From Protonemura montana (taxonomy: Eukaryota > Arthropoda > Insecta > Plecoptera > Nemouridae): a stretch of 64,000 nt of DNA. Positions 37,301-52,040 of this stretch are shown here, one piece after another. A program made the position numbers and the translations under genes. Every line of letters starts with the position of its first letter. The first letter of the stretch is position 1. The notes below the pieces were generated by a model. The model ran no database searches, was not told where the DNA came from, and worked only from the letters and a program-made list of their open reading frames with translations. The stretch covers positions 9,393,860-9,457,859 of the forward strand of contig OX387604.1 of the NCBI GenBank assembly GCA_947568835.1, read 5' to 3'.

Positions 37301-40300
37301 ATAAACATAATGGAAATAATTCTGTCTGTTGCTGGTGTCGATAAAAGTAATGCTGGATGTGTTTATATGAGAACATTAGATTAGTCACTTGTCAGTCGAA
37401 TATATCTACTTGAACTTGAATGATGTGGAATGAGAACAATGGCACAATTTATTGGGAGTAGCAATTTGCAAATTACCGCTAACACCGCACCGCAATGTTA
37501 ACCACGCCCAAATCAATCAAAAGATCAATCTACTGGTATAATTAACACTTATCGATTGTATTTTCCACGTTTATCACAGTAATTTGTCGTGATATATTCG
37601 GTGAAATATATTCACCTCGGCTTTTGAGAATGTAGAGCAAGATCAGATTTTGGATTTACCTTCTTTTAATCTAATCTGAATTAGATCGTACTATCTGGCG
37701 CCTTGACCTACCAAGCTATTCATACATACCTGTGGTCAGTTACAATCATGCAACAAGAAAATGCAATTTAATTCACTAATATCCTAATGAGATGTAATTT
37801 TGTAGTATAATTGCCGTTAGCTGTCAGCAAGTATAAATGCACAAGGCACACAGAAGTCAGGATCTTACAGATTGTTAAGCAATGCTCTTGAATTGTAGAG
37901 GTTTCTAGTAGACAGGGTTTACGTGATTGGCAGATTTATAACAGATTAACAAAATATTTGCCCAATTCAGTTGGCCGGTATGACCTCCTATGTATTGGGA
38001 AATAGTTCATCTTGCTCGAAACTTCGCATATCGGGCTTCTGTGTGGTCCAAGCTTTAAAACCAAGCTCCAAGAAGACGGCACTGATATGTTCAATCCCGG
38101 CGCCTCCATTCTGCACATCGGACCACGCTTGGCGCTCGATAGAGCAATTTAAAAGATATTAACGCCGGTGTAATTCGTAAGATGGAAACTGCACCCCGAT
38201 CTCCTCACAAAGTCGCTGCTCTGTCCCATCTGTCACCTGAAGTCGGCGTCTGATCGCATTCATTCATAATAGTCGGCAATTACACGCTTGAAAGATATAA
38301 TATAAAGCATTGGCGGTGGCTAGGCTTGGCAAACAGTGGCTAGGTTCCCTCCTCGGTTGGCCATGGCTTGCCGGGATAGCTCGTTTCGCCATGGGCCATG
38401 CCCGATCTACCCTTATGCCATCACACGGTCGCCGTTTATACGTTCTACCACGTTAAAATATAACTGGAACATAATACCCATCCCATAGCATACATCCACC
38501 CATCACATGGGTGAACAGATCTTCGTTTAGAGTCTAACCCACTTTGTCAGAGAAAGATTGGGCCCACAAATACCCGACGAATTTGTGCCAAGTCTACCTT
38601 AAGGAGAACATTTTTGAAAACAGTGATCAGCAATCTTTGGGGCAAATTGTTAATGCGATGGTAGCTGGATGGGTTGTGCGGTTGACATAGTAAGTTATCG
38701 ATGCATCTTTAGGGCATTGACTTACTTGTTTTAATTGCGCCTGCACATATTTATGTATTTGTATCTCAGATGGAGCCAGTTTGACTCTGTGAAGGTGGGC
38801 AACCATGATGGAAATCGTGACGACTATAGAATGAGTTATTCGTTTTTTGTCATCGACTTTGAGCTTGAGTTATTACAATATTAACATTCTCCAGGATACA
38901 TCACCATCCGCCCGCCCAACGTTTTCAATTGGTGAAGATGTACAAGGTTTTACTTACAATGAGTTGTCCAAGGAACCAAATAACCCATCATGTATATCGA
39001 TTAGCGCTTGCACCATCGATATTCTGCCTGTTTATCCGACAAATTGGCTAAATACTGGTTGTTATGCTTAGAGCATGCTAGTTTTGAATCTTGGTGAGCT
39101 ACTACTCCCAACCATAATTTTCTTTTCTTGTTGTTTGTTCCCATGTAAGAAAGAGAAGTCAAGTCATACTTTCCCAGCATTCACATCCTTATTGGGTCGC
39201 TAACATGCATTTTAATAACACTAATAATAGAGATACAGAACGCTATAATTACCGCTAATATCTATTTTTGCTTCAGATAGCTATTGTCAATGAAATGCTT
39301 GGAAATCCACATAGTGCGATAATTTGAAACATGCGATCAGAGGTTCGGTTTTGTTGGTCTTTTGCTAAAATGGGGTCTATTATTTAAATAGTATGCTTAT
39401 GTTCTGAGTCATCTTGGAGGCGTAACCGTTTTATATTTGCCACTATAATTTATAACACCAATTTCGAAATTCTTGAGCAGAAATGATACCGTATCAATCG
39501 CCCATCAGGCGTCGAGGTCCATCCTCAGATGGTCAGCTAGCAGTTCACAGGGAGACAGGAAACGTGAATCCGCTGGAATGCAGCGTTTCTTTGGCTGCCT
39601 TTGGAAAGGCACCTTCCTCTACCATCTTGCATCATTGTTTGCATCTACACTACAGCATCTCGTGATCTCGGGATGCATTGCAGTGGGTTGAGTGCCGACT
39701 GCCGGTGCTCTTCAGAGTTCAGACCTACCATCGCCAGATCGAGTGGAGATTGCAGACTGGGACATGAAAAATGTATTCGCCATCTGGGCTGGCATGATTC
39801 TTCTCTTGGTAGGTCGCTAGCATATTGGAAATCCGAGGCGTGATTTAATCCTGCGATGCCCGTGGATCCAGGAATACGTGCCGATGTTTAGGAAATGCAC
39901 ATATTGTTCCCGTGGCCCGGCCCGCCGCATACTTGGCGTGATCGCACCGAGCTAGGTCACGTTGCCGAATTGTATTCACTATTCCGTTCAATTCTAAAGA
40001 CCAAGAATTCTTTTCAGGGAGGTGTCACCAAGAATAGTTCCACAATGAAACAAAATGTTTAGAAAAACTCCGCGGAAACCTTTTTGATAAAAGGCCAGAG
40101 AGGCCCGACCCATATATTAGAGTGGGATATAGCTCAGTTAAGGTAGGATAAAATACTCTCAAATGTATATTTCACATTCTAGGATCTAGAATGGATCTAG
40201 GTTTCAACTTTCATAAATGTAAACGGTCAGCTGCAAAATCGAGGTGAGTTTCCAGTCCGGGATAATATTTGCTTCTCGAAAATAATAATATCCTCAGATG

Positions 40301-43300
40301 AATCCAGCGTCTGCTTTTGATAGCCTTTAAATTATCCGGTCATTTATAATAGTATACTAAAATTCCAACTCGACGTAATTTACCTCACTTATCTGCAACA
40401 TAAATTAAAGAAAACCATGCCGCCGTCGCAGTACGACGAAACATTAAAAATTAAACGTTCGTTTTAAGATTACGGTTCGGACTCGAAAGAAATCACCCTT
40501 TAACCAATTTGAGAGCAATTTTTTATATATGGGTTAGTGTAATAAATATAGTAACAGCCCTAATCGCGTTTACCTAGCCAATTATCCAAACATTCAGAAG
40601 AAGGATGCTCTTCTTCCTTTTAGGGAAAAACATTCTTACTTTACATTCGCGCGTTTGTACCATCCACCAGGCGGAGTTCGGCCGGGTTAGTTTCTGACAT
40701 GGTTGGTGTCAAGGATACGACATCTGCATGCTTCGATGCACATGCGCTTCGTTCGATGCTGGATTATGCTTACCTCTAGACTCTAGAGTATAGAAGCTGC
40801 GATCCCGACCGGCACTAAGATGCACACCGTCTCTTTATACGAAGAAGGTGTTCTTTGTATTGTGACACATCTGTATGAATGGCAGTATACCTACCAGACG
40901 CGGTGACAAATGATTATTTTTTATTATAGCATATGCGGGGGTACCACAATATGCTGGAAGGAGTCACTAGTCTAATAAAATCCAAGCATTACAAAAAACA
41001 GGTAGCGAAGTGAATTGAGAAGGATCAATTTCGGTTAATCATTGCCCAAAATGCCTATCATATACAGTGAAATCAATTCAGTAGACAGCTGTCGTCAATC
41101 CAGTGTTTCGAGATTTCTTCTCGGCGAATCGACCGTGCCAATATTTAGCTTCGGTGGCTTCGGGACTTGTCTTTGCAGTTCGCAGCGTTTCGAAGTTTTC
41201 ATGAACTGAAGGAAGGACGTATCTTTTGTCTACAATATTATCTCTGGTCCACCTGGAAGAAGCTCGTCCCCGAAAATTACGTACGCACTACGCATCTCTG
41301 TGGTGGTGCGAACGGGCCGTTTCAAGTAGTCTTGTAGTAACCGGCTGAGAAATACTTCAGGTTGACCATCTTCGGTTTACCCGTTTAAGAATCCGTATGT
41401 TTACGATATCAAAACTGCTCAACATACACTTTCAGTGTCTTTGAAGTAATTGCAACTTTGTAAGCGACAGTTGCTGTCTTATTAAGGTATTCTTGTTTCA
41501 AATCCCGACTAGCAGATTGTCAGGTATCAACCGAATACCGAATCATCTTGGTCCTTACAACATTGAGTATCGCTTCGGGATTACGCTCCAGGACGAAGCC
41601 AGATTGTACACATGCACGCACACTTCTGCTCGACTAAAATACAAAGCGGAGCTAGTTAGCTTTTCAAATTGGAATATTGTGGTATTTCCCTAGGGGTTGA
41701 TTTTCACAACCTTTTAAATTGAGGTAAACTTTGTCGGCGGCCCCGACCGGCCTCTCCGTGTGATTCTCTGAAGTGAGTTGGCCTATCTAGAAAATAGAAA
41801 GACATGGAAAACGCGAGGTGAACCAAAAACCAGACTAGCGCCCGTTGCCCCGGGGACCATGTCCTTTGGCAGCGCTGGGTAAGGCATACAGATGCTGCGG
41901 CTGGGCGGTGGGCCCCGGACCCCGTGCTACACTGGATTGTTTCGATTAGGCGCTAGCTCTTTGTTTCTGTGATGATTCGCGTGTGGCAGCGCAGGCTCAG
42001 TGGTTAGTTTGGTTAGCCTCCGGGGTCCCAGACTAGCCTTTCCAAATTTATTACAATTTTAGTTACATTCGAATGCTGCGAACGAGGTGATACAGAGATT
42101 ATCTCAAACTTTTGTTCCTTTGATGAAGGTGAAAATATTTTATAAGCTTCCCAGAAATGGTTGCTGTAATATGGCAAATCCGTTAATTAGGGGTTACCTT
42201 CATTTTATTCTTCGGGACATAAGACTCGCGCTCAAGCAGCGCGTGTTATCGCATAGCGTTGTGGTTGTTATTTGTTGTACACTGTCGTCGCGGTGTTCAC
42301 AACCAGAGCGTAGGGGTAATTCATTTGCGAGTACTTGTAAGCGAGGAGCTGACTTCTATTCGCGGATCAGTGTCGAGACTGGAGTTTGAGATAACAGCAT
42401 CAATCTAACATAATGTAATTGACTCCTCTGAGGAGATCAGCTTGCACTTTCAGGCTGCTGCATTGGACCACAAAGTGAGTGATTGGTCCATCACCGTTAG
42501 CATCGTGTAAGCACATAGCCTAGGTACACGCGGACGTCAGAAATACTATACACCCCGAGTTTTATTCTTTACTGAACTTGCACCTATACTCGGTGAGCCC
42601 TGTCTTGCTATTTACGTCCATAGCTCCTATACCCCCTAGGCATTTGTATTGAGTATGATATCAATTATAAAGAAAGTTACGTGAAGCAGAATCATACTTA
42701 CATATATCTTTGCTGTAAAGACACTTGGTCCAGCAAGTCCATGCACGACTTTCTCCTTCTTGGCTGCTAAAAAGTGAAAGTTACTGAACTTTTTGCAACC
42801 CCCCTTTTTGTGCGCGATCACAAACAAAAAAGTGTGACATTATCTTTTTTAAATATCATTTGATTAAATAAGATTACTATCACAATTCGATAACCGTTTT
42901 AATTTGCAATTAGCTACAATAGCAATTAGAGCTTGCGAAATTTCAATCTCACGTGTTCTTTTTTATCCGTTATATTTGGTTGGCTCTATTCACTTTCAGA
43001 TTACCCCCTGCCGGACACGTAACTAGGGCTTGTCTTTGATGAAAGGAGCTGCCAGATTGTACTGGCCGACTGATTTGATAGCGTTCTTCAGTTTAGTGCC
43101 TCTATTATTGCGGACAGTGCCCGGTGCTCGTTTTATACCATCACCACCTCAGCTAAGTAACGGATAATCGCGTCCTTGGATTGATACATGCATTACACTG
43201 AATACGCTGAATATGTTGATTGGTCTGAGAGCTGTTGTCACCTCCGAAGTAAAGATCTGTTTTGCCGTGACTGCGAAACGTGCGATTCTCAATTATAGAT

Positions 43301-46300
43301 AATCAACAACAAAAACGCCAGTTTTATAAAAATAACAGAAATTGCAACAAAGTCAGTGAAATCCCCATTACCGTGTTCTCAAGCACAATTCTCTTTTATA
43401 ATTGCATTTGATTAAAATCAAAAGTAGAATTAGAAGCAATCCCATACACCAACTCGACTTTTTTGTTTTATGGCGTTTATGCTAAGTAGTAATGCATCCA
43501 GCCACAATATCTATCAACCGAAGCCACGAAGTAGTAAATGTCCACTTCATAAATCACTTTGCGATAACGGCGAACAAATATGTCGAAAGTTTCATTAGCA
43601 ATGACACATCTGAGGTCATCCTTATTATAAAAACAGTACACTCTGTCGGAGTCTCTACACCTTTAACCTGGGACCCCCGCACGCATGTCGTGCATCGAGA
43701 GGCTATGGACCCGTGCTGAATCATACGCCTTGTTGCTAACGAAAACAGACGGACCAATGATAAGAAATGAACGAGGCGAAATGATGTGGTGAATTGAATT
43801 CATCGGGAGCAATTTTCGTTTTCGAACTTAGCATATCGTAAAATTTGGAATCGATTTTAGTGATGGTTTTTGTGGTAGCTTTATGGTTATTTCGTTCATT
43901 GCAAATAATACGTGATTCTGTTTAGATATGCTTTCTTTAAAACGACAATTTCACAGCATTCGGTCGCGAATTCCTGGGAGCGGTAAAGATATTTACCAGT
44001 CGTTTATGAAACATCTACAAAAAATTGTACCATTCGGGACCAATTCTCTGTCCAAACCAAATTACCAGACCTGTGCAAGGACTCAGTTTATATTTGTCAC
44101 TGAATCCCTAGCTATCCCTCATAAACACAATCAATGTCTTCGCCGACGCCAGAGCGGACCAAACTGATTTTTCAACCGACTCGTGCTACCGCACCTAATG
44201 GAAATTGAGTTTCAAATTCAACCTGACATCCAACACTAAGATCGAACATGAGTAGGTACACACCAGCCCGCCGTATGTACTACCAAGTTGTATGGTACGC
44301 CTGCTGCACTGATTATTTTTGTTTTCTGATCATCATGTCGCGACGCACTCAAATTATGTTCCCCTGAGCATATTGCCAGTTTAATTTACTGGATGGGAGT
44401 GGTATATATGCCCACCTAATCGGCATCTTTTTTGAGCCCGCCATGGAGGTATGCTGGGCTCGATTCTGGTGAAGACCACAGTTCCAATGTGAGCAGATGG
44501 TGTCGGTGAGACCTGCCTGTAGTGCCTATACCTACCGTCCTGAATGCCATACCTGTATAGCAAACAGGATACAGATCCACTGTACCCACGAAACCCACAA
44601 GAAAATTCCGTTCGTAAATCGATGCATTTGTCCCGGCTTCCTATTCCAACAAAGTGCAGCAGCTTAGCTAAAAGCGGGTTTTATTTGAAATTGATCAATT
44701 TGATCGTTTCAGTAGTACCTACCTAAAAAGCAGTTTTACCTATTTATAAGTATAAAAATTGCGTTTATTGGTATCCCATAATTTTCATGTTTTTAACTGA
44801 CATAACTTTTAACAAATTCTTCTAAATTCTTGTCCTAACAAAAGAGGTATCCTCACAATTGATCAATTAGCCGAATTGAAAAGTGGAGCAATCTTTTCGG
44901 ATGTAAGAAATCACTTGTGTGTGAGAGATTCTTAGGGATGGCCTGAAGGCCGAGTGAAACCTTGAATTGTAGACCAGCCGAGCATCTAAGTCCATGTCCA
45001 TGCATTGTCAGTGCTTCACAATGGGTCGGCTATAGTGCATCAGCTTGTGCCTGCCAGCCTCTCTGGCAGTTTCACTGCCTGCCCAGCGCTTGATTTTTCT
45101 ATTATTTATGCTGCTTTTAGTAATAGATCGAGCATTTTTAGGCCAGGTATTTGATTTAGGTATAATAATTTCCCTTTATGCGATGGCTCGTGAATTGTGG
45201 ACATCCCACGTGCACGTGACAAAGAAAATGAATGCATCAGATTTGCAGCCTCCCACCCAGAGCCGCTGCTGCAGCGTCCGATCATCTTTGTCGGACATCT
45301 GAAATGGTGCTGGAGATTAAAACATGGCATAGGCCACCATGTGAAATTGCACCGTTGCAAAACTTGTTTTCAAATATTTGATACGTTATCCCGTTACGAT
45401 CCTGCACGTACTATAATAAATACGAAATGAAATAATCATTTTTCTCGGCTACTTCTTACACAATTATATTCGAGAGGATTCGGTCGTAAGTCGAATCTCG
45501 CCTAAGGTGGATTGCTATTTTAGACAGTATCATATTTTATCGGAAGATCGATTTCGGTAAGCATTGCCCGCGCGTAAAGTTTGTTGAAAAAGCTAGTAAT
45601 CTTGTACAGCATGCTCGCCACTATTTTTATGATTTTTTTAAAATTATAATTACATGCTTTGAAATATTGACGATCGTTTAAAAATGTATTATAATTGTCA
45701 ATAACCTACAGTAAATAAAAAAATAACCGAGAGAGTGTGGCACATTAACTAGATGTAGATTGTTCATCAGCTGTTGGTCAGCCTACTGTCAATTAGTCGA
45801 TTTGAAAGATATCTCTAACTTTCGGCACACAGTCGTTTTATTTAACATTGATTTAAATTCATTGTTACAACTCTTTCTCTCCAATGAATAACACGTCTTG
45901 GATGCATGCGCTCTCTCTCTGTCTAGGCGCTTTGCCTTGATGTAGTTTTTGTAAAGAGTGCTTGTTGTAATGAGTGCAAATAAGCAAGAATGCATTTACC
46001 TGCAAGGTAATAGGTACAGTAAGCAAGCAAGCCGAGTGTTTAGAAGGCTTCCCTGCAAATTGTCTAGGGGACGCTTGCATCAAATTATTCTTTTCTGGAT
46101 GATCAAAACAAGACGATCCCTAAAACAGGATCTCATATCTTATTGAATCCTGGGTCCTTGATTAGGGCATAACTATTGTGCTGGTGTCAACCCGATGAAC
46201 TTGGGCTGTGTGTTTATAGATATCCAGTTGAATAGACTTTTCGTTTCTGAAATAGAACATTCTTGCAGAGACGTTCACGCTGTGATAACCAATAGGTGGT

Positions 46301-47314
46301 GTCCTAAGAGGTTCGTGCTAAGTTGTGTCTTGAAGTGTCGGATATGAGGTTTGGTTAAACAATGCAACCAAATTATGTTTCATACCTTGAACGTTATAGG
46401 TGTTTAAAAATATAATAATACCCTCATTATCATTATATTAAACGTTTCCCGCTCGAAAGGATACAATCTGCTCCTCAATCGAGCCTCGTACTTAGAATCG
46501 TCCTGAAAAGTACTTATGTATGCATACTTATTACTTCGGTTCATGGGTGCGCCGACATATAAGGGAGCGGACTTCTGACCTAATATTGTTCCGAAGATGG
46601 TACGAAACCAAGCCAGATTCAGGACTAGGGGCTGCAAGATCAGGATCATGGCACAGCTAATCCACCGTTTTCTGGCCCATATCCAGACAAACGCGACCCG
46701 AGACTAAACCTGCAAAGTTTAAACAGCTGAAAGCTGATCAATGGAGAAATTTGTCACTTGAATAATAGGATCATCCGAAAGTTGAGATGACAGATATATT
46801 GGTGTAGCGATAAATAAAGCAACACGCTCCCTTTCCGTTGAAAGGTTTTACCTATGGGTTTACAATGCACCCCAAGCTAGGTTTGTATAGGTTACATGTA
46901 CCTGCAGTAACCCAAAGTTAGAGAAATTTGTCTCAGATATGGTATTGACACCGTATTTCGTGTCTTCATAAATCAATGTTCTTGATTGAAACGAAAGGAA
47001 CATTCCTGCCATGCATGGAAATTGGGAAGAAAATGTCGAAGTCGTTTAGTATCCGGCTCTTTATACGATTTTGCTCGCCGACTCTTTGGGACAAGCACAA
47101 TAATAAAACGATCTAGCAGTCATGGTAGGTAAAGCACCTAGTTTTGAAACTGATGGATACACATCCGTAATGAGTGCACGACATTTGATAAGCTTTGGCA
47201 TTTGACGCTAACTTGAGTCAACTAATAAGGCTGGCACACGAGCTCTGTGTTGTGCTCATAAAACCGTAAAGTGTGTGTTGATGACTATATTAATTCCCCA
47301 CACCCTTCACTAGT

Positions 47315-47330
47315 CCCCCCCCCCCCCCCC
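47315..47330. repeat. Homopolymer C run (16)
   Basis: 16 consecutive C followed by ACCACCC-rich sequence. Confidence 0.95.
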
Positions 47331-50300
47331 ACCACCCTTAACTCCCACCCCTCACCACCACACTCCGTCTTCCTGGCTTTTTTTTCCTCGTGTGCATGCC
47401 GTGCAAGCACCTATCACGCTCCGCGTGCGAAAGACTGAACGGAAAATAATCTACGCCAACGAAAATAGTTTTTAGAAACATCCAATGCGAGTGCGACCTA
47501 GGGACATGGTTCAATTGGCAGCGGACGATTTCGAACTATGTTCAATTCACTAACGCTTTGCCAAATTCATATTTAAGCTCGCAGGGTGCAAGAAACTCAA
47601 TCCTCCAACCGTGAGAGTTCAGTGTTTTTTTTATTAAGAAATTAAGGGCTCTATTTTCTTTCGTATCACACGGGTAAGTGTTGAGTAGCAGTGGTCACGC
47701 TCAGGTGCGAGGCTATGCATTTTTGTGACTACTATGAAAAATGAGTAGTTCCTACTGGAATGGTTCTGTGTTATAGTAATCAGTTCTAGCTTCCACAAGT
47801 TTAGTTTTTTGGGCGAGAAAGTTTTCCACTGCAAACCGGTAGGAGCTGAAAAGCGAAGACTGGTCCTATTTGTTTCTGAAATGCCTGCATCTTTTGTATA
47901 CGTTTAAACGTTCCGTTGTTTTTTTTCTGGCTCACATGGTTTTATTTCCACGTGAATGCACCTTTGTTAGTTCCTCGAGGAAAGGAAATCCATGATTGGA
48001 CGATTTAAAAATAAAATAATCTGGCCTTCGCGGTTATTTACACTATTTTTATTGATTTTTTTAGATATACTACTCGGCAATAATTTCCGTTATTTAAAGG
48101 TTAGGTAAGGAAAGATTTCCAAACAGCAGCGATTTGTTGTGTAGCAAACCACAAAATAATTACTAACTTGTTTGATTTTCACGAATAGGTGTAGCGGCAT
48201 ACCCTCGTAGGTTCAATGATACTGCGTACTCACTCAGTGATTGGCATTTTCGAAACATTTTTGCAGGACACGTTTTTCCAGGCTCCTGAATCCTGTGCTA
48301 CTGAGCTGTTAAGCCTTATTGTACACCCTCGCTTAGTGGTCGCCCGTCCCACGGTGCTGGCGAAATGCTGTCAGCTGGCACTCAAATAATATTAAATGAA
48401 AGGTACAAATCGATTGAAAACTGGTCTGGTCAACTCGAAAAGTGAACCCGCTGCTGTGGCTCTAATTAACGAAAAAGATGTATCTTGAATGACAGCGAAG
48501 TGGGCACTGGGGCCCTAAGAGTCAAGGCGGCCGGCGCCTGGGGCCAAATTGGCTTTACCTTCTGAATTGTCCATTGGAAGGCAGCCGAAGTAACAAGTTA
48601 GTCAAGATAACGAATTGTGAAATATTCTAATTGAGAGTTAATTTCACTTGACAATTGGCTGTTCGCTCGCTAACTTTTGACGACTGACTGGTGTCTTTGA
48701 CAATAGCGTTCATGACCGAAGATAATGAAATGTTATCAACTGAAGAAGCCACGAACTGCGACAGCTCCTGCCTTGAAACAAAACTCTTCTGCTGCAAAAA
48801 CGAAGATTATTCAAATTATATCACGAAGCAAGGAGACTAGAGAATTCATAATTACTTATGAATATTTATAAATCAATTTTTTCGCGTCTTTTTTGTTCTT
48901 GGAAACGGTACGCAAGTGCAGAGCGAACTGTTGGGTTCGTAGTTTGACTAACCTGACGCTAAAGTGGTGATAGTACCGAATCAATGAATGGTCCGATATC
49001 GGACCCAAGTTTTGGGGACCGTAATAGGGAATTGGCAGGTCCATGATTGTTTTATGTATGCAAATACGATTATTACCGGTATAGCTCAGCTCATTCTGGC
49101 TTGAGCTGGCAGTCCCCGCTCCCTGTAACCTGTCGCCTAGACTAAGAGATCAATACTGAGGCATAAGTAAAACACCCCTAACACGACAATGCTTATATAG
49201 GTGTATATTACTTTGCCTTCAATTTCTGTTTAGTGCATACACTAAAAAAATAACCAATTTGGAATACGTATAGCTACTTATGCTTTGCTATTGCTTCATT
49301 GCGTCTGTTTCAAGTTCGTCAGTAGAACACGTTCAAAGCTGTGTATTGTATGCATCATTTTCAAGTGACGTCTTTATCTTCCAGCTTTTATATAATCCAG
49401 TAATTAGGTAGGTATTGTGAAAGCATAAATGGGATTGGTGGTGCTTAAAGTAGCGTCTATGTAGAGGAATGTACACCAGATATATGAGACACCACTCTCG
49501 AAGTAATACACTCATTACCTTTTCTATGTTCACATTGTATGGTTTTAGAAATAATAATAATAGGCGAACGCCACGATTATGTAACGGTTAGTTCGTTAAA
49601 AAATTGAACACAAAGTAGTGGTGGCGTTGCTTTACATTACACCGAGAAAGACTGGAAAGAACCTAAAGATTGTTAATACTTACCTACTTCTTACCCGTAA
49701 ATTACATTTCGATTAAATTGGCTTCGAGGTGGTGCATTCTATGACAGTTAAAGTATACCTATTGCGTACGGTACCAGCTCACCTATTATAATCTGCAGTG
49801 TATGCAACATTGAGACGTGCTCCATGTTCACAAGCACCTTACATTTTTACCTTGACGCAATTTCCTAAAATAATGCAATCATAAGTGTTCCCTTTGTGCT
49901 TTTAATCTAAGCCTCTTGTCCAGCCGAAACTTTCTTAATGGTGTGAATTCGGCAGATGGTAGCATACTCATTAAAACAGGTAAACGCAAACTGCGTTCGA
50001 TATGATTTGTCGAGTGAAACAAAAGTGTCACTACACGGTTGCAGACAAGTCCGAAAGATTTCTCCCCGCAATGTTTCTTAAGAGGCAAATTGTTTTATGG
50101 AACTAGGTTTGTTGTTTTCGCAGGCAAAGATTAGATCGATAGAATCGCCTACTCAAAGACTAATAATTGTGTCTAGAAAATATTGTTAATTTGCCTTTGG
50201 CGAAAGCTTTTCATTTTATATGATCTATTTGCTTATTAAGTGGCCGATGACACAATCCGTTGTGGCGAGTCAAACAAGTGCAGGGAGACAGATATAGCAG

Positions 50301-51947
50301 ATCTCAAATTGGAAAACAAGACACATCGATTTCCTGTCTAAGCGCTTACCGGTTACCTCCACAATATGTTAATAATCGTTCATTGTATATGATATGCAAG
50401 GAACGTTCACGCGTGACCAACTCTGACAATTGTGCGATTTCTTTGATCTATTTTGCCTTTCAGAATGATTACACAATTCTTTGTCAAAAAGAAGATGTAC
50501 TACCTACCTGTCTGTATCGCAAGCGTGACATAGCATTCTTATAAGTCTTATATGTGCGATGTCAAATACTTAATGAATTGACGTTCATAAAATTAATAAT
50601 TGGAATGCAATAAACACTTTTTGAATGGAACAATATGTCAAAAACTAGCTATTTCGCGCTATTTTACATTCTAATTTATTAAATACGAGTCATTAGACCA
50701 CCTCTCGTCAAAAGTCGCGTTTTGTTATGAGCAATTGCCAAAGTTGTGGCTGTCTGACAGTAGGGACTCTCATAGTTTCTGGGTGGTCATCTATTTTTGG
50801 CGAGACAAGCTATATTCCGACATGTAGGCACCCCTGTCCCAGCTATCCATACCGAAATATTTCGTTTCGATTGATCCGTGTTTGATCCAACGCTACGGCC
50901 CAGTCAAGGTGGCTGGTATGCTCAAGTATGTGAGAACCGCACAATAGACACCCAGCCAGCTGCACCTATGCGATCTAGCATCCCCCCGAAATGTGTGCCC
51001 CAGCGCCGAAAATCCTTACGATATAAACATTGTGTATTGTGACTATTGTTACGGACATTTGCTATAAACTATTTCTCAAATAAGTTTCAGCGTTTTCAAT
51101 GCACAGATAATGTGTATGAGCGAACCATCTGTTTCAACAGTGCGAAACAGCTAGATAAAATGATGGTATTAAATAAACAGACGTAAAAATAAATTTATGA
51201 TCTATCGAAATGTTGCTATCTGCCTGCTTGCTACGCGCGTTTGCCAATTGAAACCAGCTGTTTTAATCAGAGAAATAAGTCTTCCCCCCCATTCCCCCAA
51301 ACACGACCATTTTCTACACATTAGCACCTATTTATTACATTGTTTAGTTTGCATTACTGGCGATGTTTCAAAAGAGTATAGAAACATGTTTCTGTGTTTA
51401 GCGAAGGGGGGGGGGGGGTATTTTCTCTTAACTTGTGCCTTGAAGTTGTAGGAGAGGGGAAAGATAATATCGGAAATCATCAACCCCTCAGAATCCACCA
51501 AAATCGTCCATAAAACAATTGGGAATGTATTTATTTGTTCTACGTTTAATCTGGTAAGTACCAAATTCTCTTACGTACCCACGGCTTTACACTAAAGCTT
51601 AACAGCGCTACAGATAATTACTGAATTATGTTACAAAGTTTTTAAAGCAAAATATCAAATGTGGGAATGCACATTATGAAATTTTCCTCTAGCCGGTTAA
51701 TAGATAATCTTGCGATTAACGTACACCTTTTTTTTTCCTTGTTTGTTTCTAGTATATTTCTCATTGGTTTACAAAGACATTCAGCTGCAGGGATGAAACC
51801 TTCGCAACCAGCAATCCAGCGATCTTTGGTATCAGCCGAAATGCTATTCTAGGTAGACTATACAAGAGTAAGACAGCAAGGAATCGTCTTCTAGCATTGA
51901 GCTTAACAGGAAAGGTGAAGGAAAAGAGTCGTAATCATTACCATCAT

Positions 51948-51980
51948 CATCATTACCATTCATTACCATTACCATTTTGG

Positions 51981-52019
<39 letters not shown>

Positions 52020-52040
52020 CATTATCACCGCCATCAGTAT
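51948..52040. repeat. (CAT)n / ATTACC microsatellite
   Basis: A compound tract: ATTACCATC-type units followed by about twelve perfect ATC units (51981-52017), then degenerate CATCC/ATCACC units. It is non-coding. Confidence 0.9.
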
